Positions 54,176-64,000 of a stretch of 64,000 nucleotides of DNA are shown here, piece by piece. The notes below the pieces were generated by a model. That model saw nothing but the letters and a program-made list of their open reading frames with translations. It was not told where the DNA came from and made no database searches. Each line of letters begins with the position of its first letter. The first letter of the stretch is position 1. Source of the DNA: Rhipicephalus microplus. Lineage: Eukaryota; Arthropoda; Arachnida; Ixodida; Ixodidae. The position numbers were made by a program, and so were the translations under genes. The stretch is from the NCBI RefSeq assembly GCF_043290135.1, contig NC_134705.1, positions 62,275,771-62,339,770 of the forward strand, in the 5' to 3' direction.

Positions 54176-54839
54176 ATGGAAGGGCCAACTCCAAAAACTC
54201 AAGTGCACTACGATGCCACTTTTAAAAGAAAAGTCATCGCGTGTGCAGAAACGGACGGAAATCTGGCCGCATCGCGGTCGTTCGGAGTTCCCGAAACGTG
54301 CATGCGGGACTGGCGGAAACAAAAGCAGAAGATTGTCGACAGCAACGCTTCGCGCAAAGGCTTCAGTGGACCACAGCAGGGTCAGTTTCCGCACATTGAA
54401 GAACTGCTCGGCGAGTATGTGCTTGAGCAGCGAGCGGCACAGCGGCCCGTGCCGACAGAACTGCTTCAAGTGCAGGCTATGCAATTAGCCTTAGAAAAAG
54501 GTCTAATGCGGAGCATGTTTAAAGCGAGCAGGTGCTGGCTAACTAACTTTATGAAGATGAAGTGGAAAGGCTTTTCCCTCCGAAAGTGAACAGGCATATG
54601 CGAAAAGTTTTGCGGAGGAGTACGATGAAAGCTTTCACAGTTTTCAGAGGTTCGTCCTAAACTTGCGGCACAACAACAGCTACCTGCTTGGGCAAATCGG
54701 GAATGCCGATCAGACGCCTCTTTACTTCGACATGCCTGGCACCACAATCGTCGAGAAGAAGGGGGCGAAAGAAGTTCGCGTGCTGACATCGGTCCACGGT
54801 AAAACTACAGTGACGGCAATGCTCTGTTCCACGTCAAAT
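54176..54839 (+). pseudogene. pogo/Tigger-like transposase, N-terminal and early DDE part
   Basis: Cut-and-paste transposase of the Tc1/mariner-pogo branch (CENP-B-like). From the ATG at 54176: a psq-type helix-turn-helix (FKRKVIACAETDGNLAASRS, then FGVPETCMRDW), a CENPB-type second DNA-binding region (residues ~70-137), a stop at 54589 and a -1-type frame change. The DDE start then follows (IGNADQTPLYFDMP with the first catalytic Asp, VEKKGAKEVRV). The frame ends at LINE J. Frameshifted and split twice, so inactive. Confidence 0.85.
54830..54839. repeat. Probable target-site duplication, left copy, of LINE J
   Basis: CACGTCAAAT; the right copy at 60863-60872 is CACGTCAGAT (one mismatch). 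The right copy continues the transposase reading. Confidence 0.75.
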
Positions 54840-55379
54840 TTCCCCGCAGAGGCACCTGCGCAAGTAGGCGTTTGGTGGGTAGCGACACCACGGACCCAAG
54901 CTAACGGGGCAGTTTTGACTCCCTCCCACGCCTAGCCGTGCGTGGCTTTGCCGTGTCTGGAGAAAAGGGGATCCTAGGGGTTGAGCAGATGCCGGGTGAT
55001 AGGACCTGTAAGGCCCCCCGGCAGAGGCAACACACCCCTTTGGCCCCGGCTTCACGTAGACGGCACCCCTGGGCTGACCCATTCAGGGGAAATCGGTAGT
55101 CGCCTTTTCCTATTCCTCTCCCTCTCTACATCTTAGTCTTTTCTCCTATTTAAATCTATCCTGTCTTCTTCTCTCTTCCATTTACTTCCGATTTTTCCTA
55201 GCGGCAAGGATTAATCTTGTGTATGTGCTCTGTGCTCTGGATTAATCTTGTGTATGTGCTCTGTTGGGCACAATATATTTGGTTGTAGCGGCTGTGTACA
55301 GCTGACGTATAAATTTAGGTCTTGTATAAAATTTAGGACATATAAATTTAGGACTTGTCACGTCCCCGTGTTGGGCTCC

Positions 55380-56735
55380 ATGGTGGGCGGCTGGCATGAC
55401 TGCCGAACTCATATTTATTTTATGGCTTTTACTTCTCTCCCTTCATTGCACGATCGTCCTTTCTCGAAGAGAAGGCGCACCGAAGACATTTGCAACTATT
55501 TCAGAAAACCGAAAGGAACCTTTCCCGCTACCATGTATTCCACTGTGAAACTGCTGAAAAGAACGCCAGAACAATCTCGCCTTTTGTTGCCTCCAAATGC
55601 CACACCACTTCACTTGGCCCAGGTTACCAGGCTACAAGAATGGCCAGTGGGGATCTCCTCCTCGAGGTAAAAAGTCAGAGCCAGTATAAAAACCTCTCAA
55701 AACTGGAATCGTTTGGAAACATTCCTATCTCAATTACACCACACCGCTCACTCAACACTTCCAGAGGCGTTGTATCTGATCAAGACTTGCTTGGCCTGAC
55801 TGAAGGGGAGCTCCTCGAGGGCTGGAAGGACCAGAAGGTGACACAAGTACAAAGAATCAAAATTAGGCGCGATAAGAAGGAAATTCCAACAAAACACATA
55901 ATTGTGACGTTTTGCACCAGTACCCTGCCTGAACATCTCGAAACAGGATACTTGAAGTTGAATGTGAGACCCTACATTCCCAACCCACGACGTTGTTTCA
56001 AATGCCAGCGTTTCGGTCACGGCTCTCAGAGTTGCCGCGGCCAACTCACCTGCGCAAAGTGCGCCACTACAGGACAAGCGACAGACGATTGTAAGGTGGA
56101 CAATAGGGCTCACTGCGCAAACTGCGATGGTGCCCATCCCGCATTCTCCCGAACCTGTCCTATGTGGAAAAAGGAAAAAGAAATTGTTACAAGGAAAATC
56201 ACACAAAACATTGCTTTCCGAGAAGCCCGACAACAAGTATCTGGTCTTTTCACAAACAAACCATCGTTCGCCGATGTAGTGCAACAGGGGGCAGCACTAC
56301 AACAGCCTGCGGCAACTGCCCATGCCAGGCAAAGTGTGCCCAGGTGGTTGCCAATGCCCCCACCAACGGTGGGAAAAGCCAAGGCTGCCCTGCCACTCGT
56401 CCCCATGGCCAAACCCATTGCCGCTGCAAGCTCTTGCAGCAGCCAGAGCATCCCAGCAGCAAAGGAGGTCCCCTCGGCCTCTAGCCCGAAAGGACCAAAG
56501 GTTTCGCTCCCCAGAGGTGAAGGAGACCCCAGGCTCGGCCGATATGAAGGCCTCGTCTCACCAGGTGAGGCCCCAAGCTCGAAACACCAGCTCGCAAATG
56601 CGGGCACGCAGTGCCTCTGAGGAGGCAATGGACACCACGGTACCCCTAGTGCCGAAAGATCGGCGTAGCTCCCTGGAGCGCGCCAAAAGAAATAAAAAGC
56701 CAATAACGGGGCCCGGCGACGGCCTTGTTCTTTGA
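55380..56735 (+). pseudogene. LINE J ORF1, two frameshifts
   Basis: The start is at 55380 (MVGGWHDCRTH) or 55422 (MAFTSLPSLHDR). A frameshift near 55520 moves to the frame reading YHVFHCETAEKNARTIS, which continues to 56620. The tail (to 56735, GPGDGLVL) is in yet another frame. Knuckles: CFKCQRFGHGSQSC, CAKCATTGQATDDC (His lost) and CANCDGAHPAFSRTC. The C-terminal frameshift matches that of copy G. The linker is Pro/Ala/Gln-rich. Confidence 0.84.
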
Positions 56736-56801
56736 GTCAACGTTTAGCCTAAGAAGCAGACACACCCATTTTTTTTACACACAGCACTACGTTACCCCAA
56801 T

Positions 56802-59800
56802 ATGGCGACAGAAATAATACATTGGAACGTCAGAGGACTGCTTAGAAACTTTGATGATGTTCAAGAGCTCTTTTTCAAATATTCGCCGAAAGTGCTGTGT
56901 GTACAGGATACTCATTTAAAATCTAAAAACACGAATTTTTTGCGTCGGTATGTTTCCTTCGGAAAGGACAGAGATGATGGTGCGGCGACATCCGGCGGTG
57001 TTGCCATTATTGTTAATCAAATGTAGTATGCACACATTTACCACTACAAACAACTCTAGAGGCAGTGGCTGTTCGAGCAGTTCTTTTCAACAAGCTCATC
57101 ACCATCTGCTCTCTGTACATACCCCCACACCTCCGTCTTGAAAAACGAGAATTCCAGTCCTTAATAGATCAACTACCTGAACCTTATCTGGCCCTTGGTG
57201 ACCTGAATGCTCTTAGCAGTCTATATGGGGTGATTCTCGCTGCGACGCACGAGCCTGTCTTATTGAACAGTTCCTTTTTTCCTCCGGCGCCTGTCTGTTG
57301 AATAGGAAAGAGGCAACATATTATAACCTTGCCAACAAAACCTACTCTTCCATAGGCCTCAGCATCGCATCTCCTTCACTTGTACCATTACTCCAATAGA
57401 AAGTTCTAAATAATCCCTATGGAAGTGACCATTTTCCTGTCGTTTTGAGTACACAAACATCATACGAATGTCCTCCACGAGTTCCCAAATAGCTTATACA
57501 CAAAGCCGACTGGGAACAGTCTCATAACAATGCTCAGTTATGTTGGACTGACTTATGTGGGCTAAGCATAGATGAACCTGCGCAGTAGGGTACTTCACAG
57601 CTCTCCTTATTAACACAGCAGCCAAGTGCATCCCACAAATATCTTGACTGCCTGGCAAGCGACACATCCCATGGTGGAACACTGAGTGTCGTAATGCACG
57701 AAAGGAGCAGAATAAGGCATGGAGATTGCTTCGGAACTCACCGACAGCCGAAAATCTCGACAGCTTCAAGAAAATAAAGTCTCAAGGCAAGAGAACGGGT
57801 CGGCAGGCCAGAAGAGAAAGCTGGCACAAGTTTTTATCAGGGATAAATTCATATACACAAAAGGCTAAAGTCTGGAACATGGTTCGTAGTGTAGTAGGAG
57901 GACAAGTACACTCACTCCCACTCGTAAGCACACAGGGTGACGGCCTGGAAGATCAGGCGAACTTTCTCGTTGCACACTACGAGCAAGTGTCTAGCTCGTC
58001 ACATTATACTGAAGCTTTCCAAAGATACAAAACAAGGATAGAAAAGCAGAAACTAGAATACAAGTGCACAAATGACGAGGCATACAACCGACCTTTCAAC
58101 TTAGCTGAGCTACAAAGATCACTGAACTTCTGCAGTAATTCTGCCCCAGGCTACGACCGTGTCACATATGAAATGGTAAAAAACCTGCCACTCAAAACGC
58201 GAAAAACTTTACTCTCCCTATACAATGCTATCTGGCTTTCTGGCACCATCCCTGCTTCCTGGAAAGAGACTATTGTTATCCCTATTTTGAAACAAGGTAA
58301 GGACCCTTCCTCAGTTTCGAGTTTTAGGCCCATTGCAGTTACAAGCTGCCTTTGCAAACTTTTTGAAAAGATGATAAACTGTCAACTTTTACATTTCCTT
58401 GAAACACAGTCTGCTCGACCGATTCCAGTGTGGATTTCGAGAGGGTAGATCCACCACCATCCATCTGGTGCGTATCGAGGCACAGATCCGAGACACTTTC
58501 ACCCACAAACAATACTTCCTCTCTGTGTTCCTCGATATCGAGAAGGCTTACGACACAACATGGCGTTTTGGCATATTAAGATACTTGTCTCACCTGGGTG
58601 TGCGCGGTAGAATGTTTTCCATAATCGAGAGTTACTTGTCCAATCGAAAATTCCGTGTCCGTGTGGGCAGTATTCTCTCGGAAACATTTGAGCAAGAAAC
58701 GGGAGTACTGCAAGGTGGTGTATTTAGTTGAACACTTTTTATTATCAAAATGAATTCCCTGCACCTGTCTATCCCCCGCAACATGTTCTATTCCAAATAT
58801 TTCGATGTTGCCAGCTTGGCTTTAAGTCATGCAACCTAGCAATATGTGAGCGGCAGGTTAAGTTAGGTTTAAACAAGGTCTCCGAATGGGCAGAAGAAAA
58901 CGGATTCCAGCTGAACCCAGAATAAAGCATGTGCGTCTTGTTCTCCCGAAAGAGAGGAATGCACTCAGAACTAGACATTGAACTGAGCCGTCAACGTTTG
59001 TCTGTCGATGCGGAGCATAAAATCTTAGGCTTCATCTTGGACAACAACTTGACTTTCGTACCACACATCAAGTATTTAAAAATAAAATGTTTGAAAGCCA
59101 TGATTGTTATAAAAGTGTTGTCACGTACTACATGGGGTAGTGACAGGCAATGACTCACGAACATGTATAAAAGCCTCATTCGCACCCGCTTAGATTATGG
59201 GGCCGTTGTTTATCAGTCTGTGACTCAAAGTGCTTCGAAGATGCTGGATCCCATGCATCATTTGGGCATCCGCCTTTCGTCGGGTGCTTTTCGCACCAGC
59301 CCTGTAGAAAGCCTTTACGTTGAGTCAAATGAATGGTCGCTTCATCTACAAAGAACTTGCATGTCCTTTGTATATTTTCTTAAGGTGAATGCAGACAAAA
59401 AGCACCCCTCCTACTCTACTATCAATGCTTTGTCGAGCTTCATTCTGTTTCAAAACAGGCCTTCGATGAGGCAGCCCTTCTCAGTTCGCCTGAAGGGTCT
59501 AGCTGAGGAAACTGGAGTGTCACTTGAACACAGTTTAATGGCTCCTGTAGTATACCCGCCACCGTGGCAGTGGCAGATTATAGTCTGCGATGTGTCTTTC
59601 CTAGAAGTTACAAAACATACGCGTATTGCCCATATCCGAAACTACTTCCTGGATCTTCAACAGAAATACACACGTCATGAGTTCTTTACAGATGCCTCCA
59701 AGTCTTACTCCTCTGTGTCCTATGCTGCTGTCGGCTCATCCTTTTCAGATGCAGGCCCTCTACATCCAGGCACAAGTATCTTCACAGCGGAAGCTTACGC

Positions 59801-60516
59801 GATACATGTGGAGGCTAAACACATCAAACAATCCCAACTACAAAAAGCAGTAATTTATACCGACTCCCTCAGTGTGGTAACGGCTCTGCACAATCTTAAA
59901 AAACAAAAACCCTGTCCTCGTCTCGCTTTACTCTATTTTATGCACACTCTACACACTCAAACAACATGTTGTAGTGTGCTGGGTGCCAGGGCACCGTGAT
60001 ATCCAAGGCAACGTGATGGCTGATCAGCTTGCTGCATCCGTCCACGAAAGCACTGCCACTACACCCATATCAATCCCGGCCCTTGATCTGAAGCCGTCTC
60101 TCAAACGAATGCTCAGGGACTACTGGCAGAGCAAATGGGATAAACACTTACAAAACAAACTACACGTTATCAAGCCACTTCTTAGCCATTGGCCGCCAGT
60201 ATCGAAATCGCGTCTTACAGAGGTAATACTAACGAGGCTCCGGATAGGACACACATACACGACACACACATATCTTTTGTTCGGTGCACCATTGTGTGAC
60301 AGATGTGGTAAAGCATTAACAGTTCTTGACATGTTAATCCAGTGCAAACAGTTAGAAAATATAAGAAAACAACACTTTCCATTACCCTACCAACAGCATA
60401 TACCTTTACACCCTGCAATGTTCGTCGGTAGGGAACAGGTTTTTAGTTATGAATCATTGTTAGCGTTGTTAAAAGAAATTTATAGTTTTCATTTCATATA
60501 CCCGGGTATTCTGTAG
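56802..60516 (+). pseudogene. LINE J ORF2 (endonuclease-RT-RNase H), decayed
   Basis: Starts MATEIIHWNVRGLLRN, with VQDTHLK (Glu to Asp). Breaks: near 57026; the frameshift giving ILAATHEPV near 57235; stops around 57400-57590, including VPK followed by TAG; the TGA after LQGGVFS at 58729; loss of YVDD near 58795; and a further stop at 58922. RT pieces lie at 57726-58731 and 58929-59153. The RNase H region (59163-59999, FFTDASKS, IYTDSLSV) and the end (59974-60516, GHRDIQGN; the knuckle reads CDRCGKALTVLDMLIQC with His replaced by Asp) complete it. Inactive. Confidence 0.87.
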
Positions 60517-60862
60517 CACGACCTCTCCAGAGAGGTTTTTGCTGCGGTGGCTACACAACAAAGCACTTGCCTCCCGGCCCTTGCACGCAAGGGTATGAAC
60601 GAGTGAGGCGCTTGTGCTGATGCCATACATGTCCACCATAAATTTTTATTATCACGAACTTTTGTCATCTATTCACACCACAAACACCTTTCACGGCATG
60701 GTCATGATTTTATTACTTGTATGTTTTTGCCCGCCTTACTGCGAGGAATTTTACGGCCCTTATACAGCCGCTTATCACAATCATTGTCGATATTTTTAGT
60801 AAGATGAACTGGCGCTCTTTGGCCATGAAATGGCCCTTGCGCCACAAAACATCAAACATCAT

Positions 60863-61033
60863 CACGTCAGATGGGCACAAGCTTCCACCATGCCTCAAAT
60901 TTAAATGGAAGACGCTCCACAAAGGAGTTGTTTTTTCGAGTGGTGAGATCGTACGGGCCAGCGAGAAAAAAAAGGTGGGCGTTGCAATTGATGTCTTTTT
61001 TTTCGTCGTAGAAATCAAGCGCGTGTTACAATC
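60863..61033 (+). pseudogene. pogo/Tigger-like transposase, continued DDE fragment
   Basis: Directly after LINE J the plus strand reads SDGHKLPPCLKFKWKTLHKG and VVFSSGEIVRA, the segment expected after the first DDE block of pogo-like transposases. The reading resumes in phase with the codons before LINE J. It degrades after about 60990 and is cut by LINE K's tail at 61034. Confidence 0.8.
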
Positions 61034-62188
61034 GATGATGATGATGATGATGTGTGGCGCTTTATGGCGCAAGGACCAATTGATGGCCAAAGAGCGCCAT
61101 TTCAATGAGTATAGAGATGTGGACAATAATATGTTGCGTGGCTGTATAGGGACCTTAAAATCCCTTGCAATAATGCGGGTAAAAACATAAGTATTAAAAA
61201 CATGACAGTGATGTGATATGCATAGTGAAAAGGGTGAGAAAGGTTTTGATAATAGAAACGTGGGAAAATATTTAGCACTAGCACAAGTGCCTCATCAACG
61301 CCCTTGTGTCCAAGGGCTGCGAGGCAAGTGCTTGCTTATGTAGCCACCACAGCGAAAACCTCTCTGCAGAGGTCATGCTACGGGATGCCCGGGTATACGA
61401 TATGAAAACTATGAATTTCTTTTAAAAACGCTAACAATGATTTATGACTAAAAAGCGGTTCCTTACCGACGAACATTGCAGGGTGTAAAGGTATATGTTG
61501 TCGGTAGGGTAATGGAAAATGTTGTTTTCTTAGAGTTTCTAACTCTTTGCACTGGATTAACTTGTGTAGGACCGTTAATGCTTCACCACATCTGCCACAC
61601 AATGGTGGATCGCCGCCGGACAAAAGATGCGTGTGTGTCGTGTATATGTGTCCTATCCTGAGCCTTGTTAGTGTTTCTTCTGTTAGACGTGATTTCGATA
61701 CTGGCGGCCAATGCCCAAGGTGTGGCTTGATAACGTGAAGCTTCTCTTGTGTGTGTCTATCCCACTTGCTCTGCCAGTAGTCCCTGAGCTTTCGTTTGAG
61801 AGACATCTTAAGATCAAGGGGCGGGATCGATATGGGTGTAGTGGAACTGATTTCGTGGACGGATACAGCAAGCTGATCCGCCATCACGTTGCCTTGGATC
61901 TCACCGTGCCCTGGCACCCAGCACACTACAACATGTTGCTTGAGTGTGTAGAGTGTGCATAAAATAGAGTAAAGTGAGATGAGGGCAGGGTTTTTATTTT
62001 TTAAGATTGTGCAGAGCCGTAACCACACTGAGAGAGTCCGTATAAATTACTGCTTTTTGTATTTGTGATTGCCTTATGTGTTTAGCCGCCGCAAGTATCG
62101 CGTAAGCTTCCGCTGTGAAGATACTTGTGCCTGGATGTAAAGGGCAAGCATCCGTAAAGGATGGGCCGACAGCAGCATAGGACACAGA
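61034..62188 (-). mobile_element. LINE copy K, 3' part
   Basis: A GAT-repeat tail (61034-61052), the terminal hairpin at 61065-61099, the 3' UTR and the ORF2 C-terminus. It breaks at about 62188, where LINE L's tail begins within the RNase H coding region. Its 5' remainder probably lies right of the window, beyond LINE L. Confidence 0.85.
61378..62188 (-). pseudogene. LINE K ORF2, RNase H and C-terminus
   Basis: Contains VSYAAVGPSFTDAC, TAEAYAILAAAKHI, IYTDSLSVVTAL, a frameshift near 62010, then CWVPGHGEIQGN (Arg to Gly in the GHRE motif), LTRLRIGHIYTTH and the knuckle CGRCGEALTVLHKLIQC, ending at 61378. Close to the C/F group. Confidence 0.85.
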
Positions 62189-64000
62189 TGATGATGAGTA
62201 GTTTTTAGTGGCGCAAGGGCCAATTGATATCCAAAGAGCGCCATTGCAATTAACTACAGATAGAAACAATGATATGGTGCGTGGCTGTAAAGGGGCCTTA
62301 AAATTCCTCGCTCCAACGCGGGTTAAAACATGAAAGTAATAAAATCATCACGGTGGCATGACATATGTGTAGTGATAGCGGATGGCAAAATGTCATGATA
62401 ATAAAACCATGATGAAGATGTAGTCACCGCAGCCACGACCACTCTATAGGTGTCGTGCTATGGATGACCTAGAAATATCGGGTGAAAGCTTAGCACATCT
62501 TTTAAAAACGTAAAAAGTGTTTGCAGTTTAAACAGCGGATCCCTACCGATGAGCATCCCAGGGTGTAGAGGGAGCTGCTGTCGGTAGGGCAGTAACAAGT
62601 GCTTTATCCTTAGAACATCCAGCTCATTGCGCTGGACGAGAATGTGGAGAACCGTAAGGGGCTCTCCACATCTCTCACAATATAGTGAATCACCGGTAGA
62701 CAGGAGAAATGAATGTGTAGATTGTGTATGTCCTGTTCTAAGCCTTGTTAGTATTGCTTCTGTGTGCCGTGATTTTGATAGTGGCGGCCAATAACCTAGT
62801 CGCGGCTTAATAGCACGGAGTTTATTATCTGTGTGTTTATCCCAGATGCTCTGCCAATACCACCTGAGCTTTTGTTTTATAAAAGGTTTTAAGTCAAGTG
62901 CAGGGACTGGTGTTGATGCATTGGCAGTAGTAACATTGGCGCAAGCAGCCAGATTGTCAGCCAAAACGTTCTCTTGTATTTCACGGTGCCCTGGAACCCA
63001 GCAGACAACGGCATGCTGTTTTGATGTGTAGAGTGTGCACAGAAGTGAGTAGAGTGACACCAGCACGGGGTTCTTGTGTTTTTTAGGAGTTTTCAGGGCT
63101 TTGACCACGCTTAGGGAATCTGTGTATATTACCGCCTTTTGTAATTTTATCTGTTTAATGTGTTTTACGACCGCTAGTATTGCATAAGCTTCTCCTGTGA
63201 AAATGCTTGCATTAGGATGAAGAACGCCGGCCTCGGAAAAGGATTGGCCTACCGCTGCATATGACACAGAAGTGTTTGACTTTGACGCATCAGTAAAGAA
63301 CTCAGGGCATGTGTATTTATGTTATAGTTCTAAAAAGTATGTATGTATGTGTGCAAGTGGTGCGTGCTTTGTGACATCAACGAAAGAAACATCACAGTCT
63401 ATAAGCTGCCACTGCCACGGTGGCAGATATGTTACAGGAGCCATCAAACTGGTTTCAAGAAGAGGCACACCTGTTTCTTCGGCCAGGCTCCTTACACGCA
63501 GCGCGTAGGGCTGCCTAAATGAAGGACGGTTCTCGAACAAGACAGAACAAGACAAATCATTAATTGTGAAATGGGAAGGATGTTTCTTGTCTGCCTTCAC
63601 CTTCAAAAAGTACAAAAAGGACAGGGAACATCTTTGTAGGTGGAGCGACCATTCATTCGAATCCACGTACAGGCTCTCCACAGGGCTGGTGCTGAAAGCA
63701 CCCGTAGAGAGGCGAATGCATAGATGGTGGACAGGGTCGAGAATTTTCAAGGCTGATGGTGTTGCCGACCGATAGATTATAGCACCGTAATCTAGGCGTG
63801 TGCGTACGAGGCTTTTATATATGTTAATTAAACATTTCCTGTCACTACCTCATGTAGTGTGACAACACTTTCAAAATGTTCATTGTTTTTAAGCACCTGT
63901 CCCTTAAATACTTGATGTGTGAGATGAAGGTTAGCTTAGTGTCTAATATGAGACCAAGAAACTTGTGCTCAGTCTTCACTGACAGAGGTTGACCATGCAG
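62189..64000 (-). mobile_element. LINE copy L, 3' part, divergent subfamily (continues beyond window)
   Basis: The tail GATGATGATGAG abuts LINE K. The terminal hairpin at 62209-62243 keeps the outer TGGCGC/GCGCCA stem but its inner stem is damaged. The 3' UTR and ORF2 C-terminal half follow to the window end. The protein is as diverged from C as E2 is. Confidence 0.85.
62458..64000 (-). pseudogene. LINE L ORF2, RT C-terminus, RNase H and tail
   Basis: From the window end inward: the thumb region (63750-63322, STGAFSTSPVESLYVDSNEW), a stop at about 63321, then RNase H, 63267-62458 (MSYAAVGQSFSEAG, TGEAYAIL, IYTDSLSVV, CWVPGHREIQENVLAD), and the C-terminus. The knuckle reads CERCGEPLTVLHILVQR, so the last Cys is Arg. 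One frame change near 63850 is also likely. The RT core lies outside the window. Confidence 0.83.

Larger units (their letters stand above)
53930..54839 (+). mobile_element. pogo/Tigger-like DNA transposon, 5' part
   Basis: The probable terminus is near 53930 (ATTACTCGAATCTAACGCGC), followed by a ~245-bp leader and the transposase start. Interrupted at 54840 by LINE J; it resumes at 60863-61033, where LINE K cuts it. The terminus is inferred by position, since the other inverted repeat is not in the window. Confidence 0.65.
54842..60862 (+). mobile_element. LINE copy J, full length, inactive
   Basis: It runs from the CCCCGCAG 5' motif at 54842 to the 3' UTR with terminal hairpin at 60810-60844 and a CATCAAACATCAT tail, about 6.0 kb. 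ORF1 and ORF2 carry frameshifts and stops, many shared with copy G. Inserted in a pogo-like transposase gene. Confidence 0.9.

Noticed and set aside
47538..60862. Inverted segmental duplication explaining the G/J pair
   Set aside because: Sequence beyond the two 5' ends (51869 onward and 54841 backward) is unrelated, and J has its own target duplication, so a duplication would have to end exactly at the element border.

Overview
The window is eukaryotic repeat-dense DNA, almost certainly from a hard tick (Ixodidae). I base this on a tRNA-derived SINE of the type I know from ixodid ticks as Ruka (intact at 41211-41453), on many copies of an endonuclease/reverse transcriptase/RNase H LINE like those annotated as 'tick transposon', and on long intron-like spacers without bacterial-style genes. 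I see no ordinary host protein gene that I can name, and no rRNA, tRNA gene or CRISPR array.

Layout. 1-5739: Ty3/Gypsy LTR retrotransposon (gag, pol, 3' LTR; the 5' LTR is cut by the window edge), inserted in LINE copy A. 5740-16110: copy A (minus), opened by a ~6 kb insert with short terminal inverted repeats (9372-15401). 16111-20939: spacer with a rotten plus-strand piece of another LINE. 20940-26801: LINE B (minus, near full length, broken). 26802-34711: older LINE D (minus), split by LINE C (28194-34035, plus). C is the only copy with both ORFs intact and has perfect 15-bp target-site duplications. 35587-47503: LINE F (minus), split by LINE E2 (36218-42325, minus), which is itself split by the SINE. 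47538-51868: LINE G (minus). 51925-53241: inverted-repeat element holding a ~107-bp palindrome, a ~70-bp tandem array and a TA microsatellite. 53930-54839 and 60863-61033: pogo/Tigger-like DNA transposon, split by LINE J (54842-60862, plus). 61034-62188: LINE K (minus), cut by LINE L (62189 to the window end, minus).

How the parts work. LINE ORF1 is a nucleic-acid-binding protein with three CCHC-type knuckles. ORF2 carries an APE-type endonuclease, a reverse transcriptase with YVDD, RNase H and a terminal zinc knuckle, the architecture of the I superfamily. The LINE RNA has a run of small hairpins at its 5' end and three conserved hairpins in its 3' UTR, followed by a TCA/ATC tail. The gypsy element appears to make Gag-Pol by -1 frameshifting: a GGGAAAC heptamer sits directly before the gag stop, followed by a 6-nt spacer and a stem-loop that can form a pseudoknot.

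Most notable are the frameshift signal, the intact LINE C, the structured LINE ends, the two LINE copies (G and J) that share the same set of inactivating lesions but have different flanks, and the unclassified ~6 kb inverted-repeat insert.
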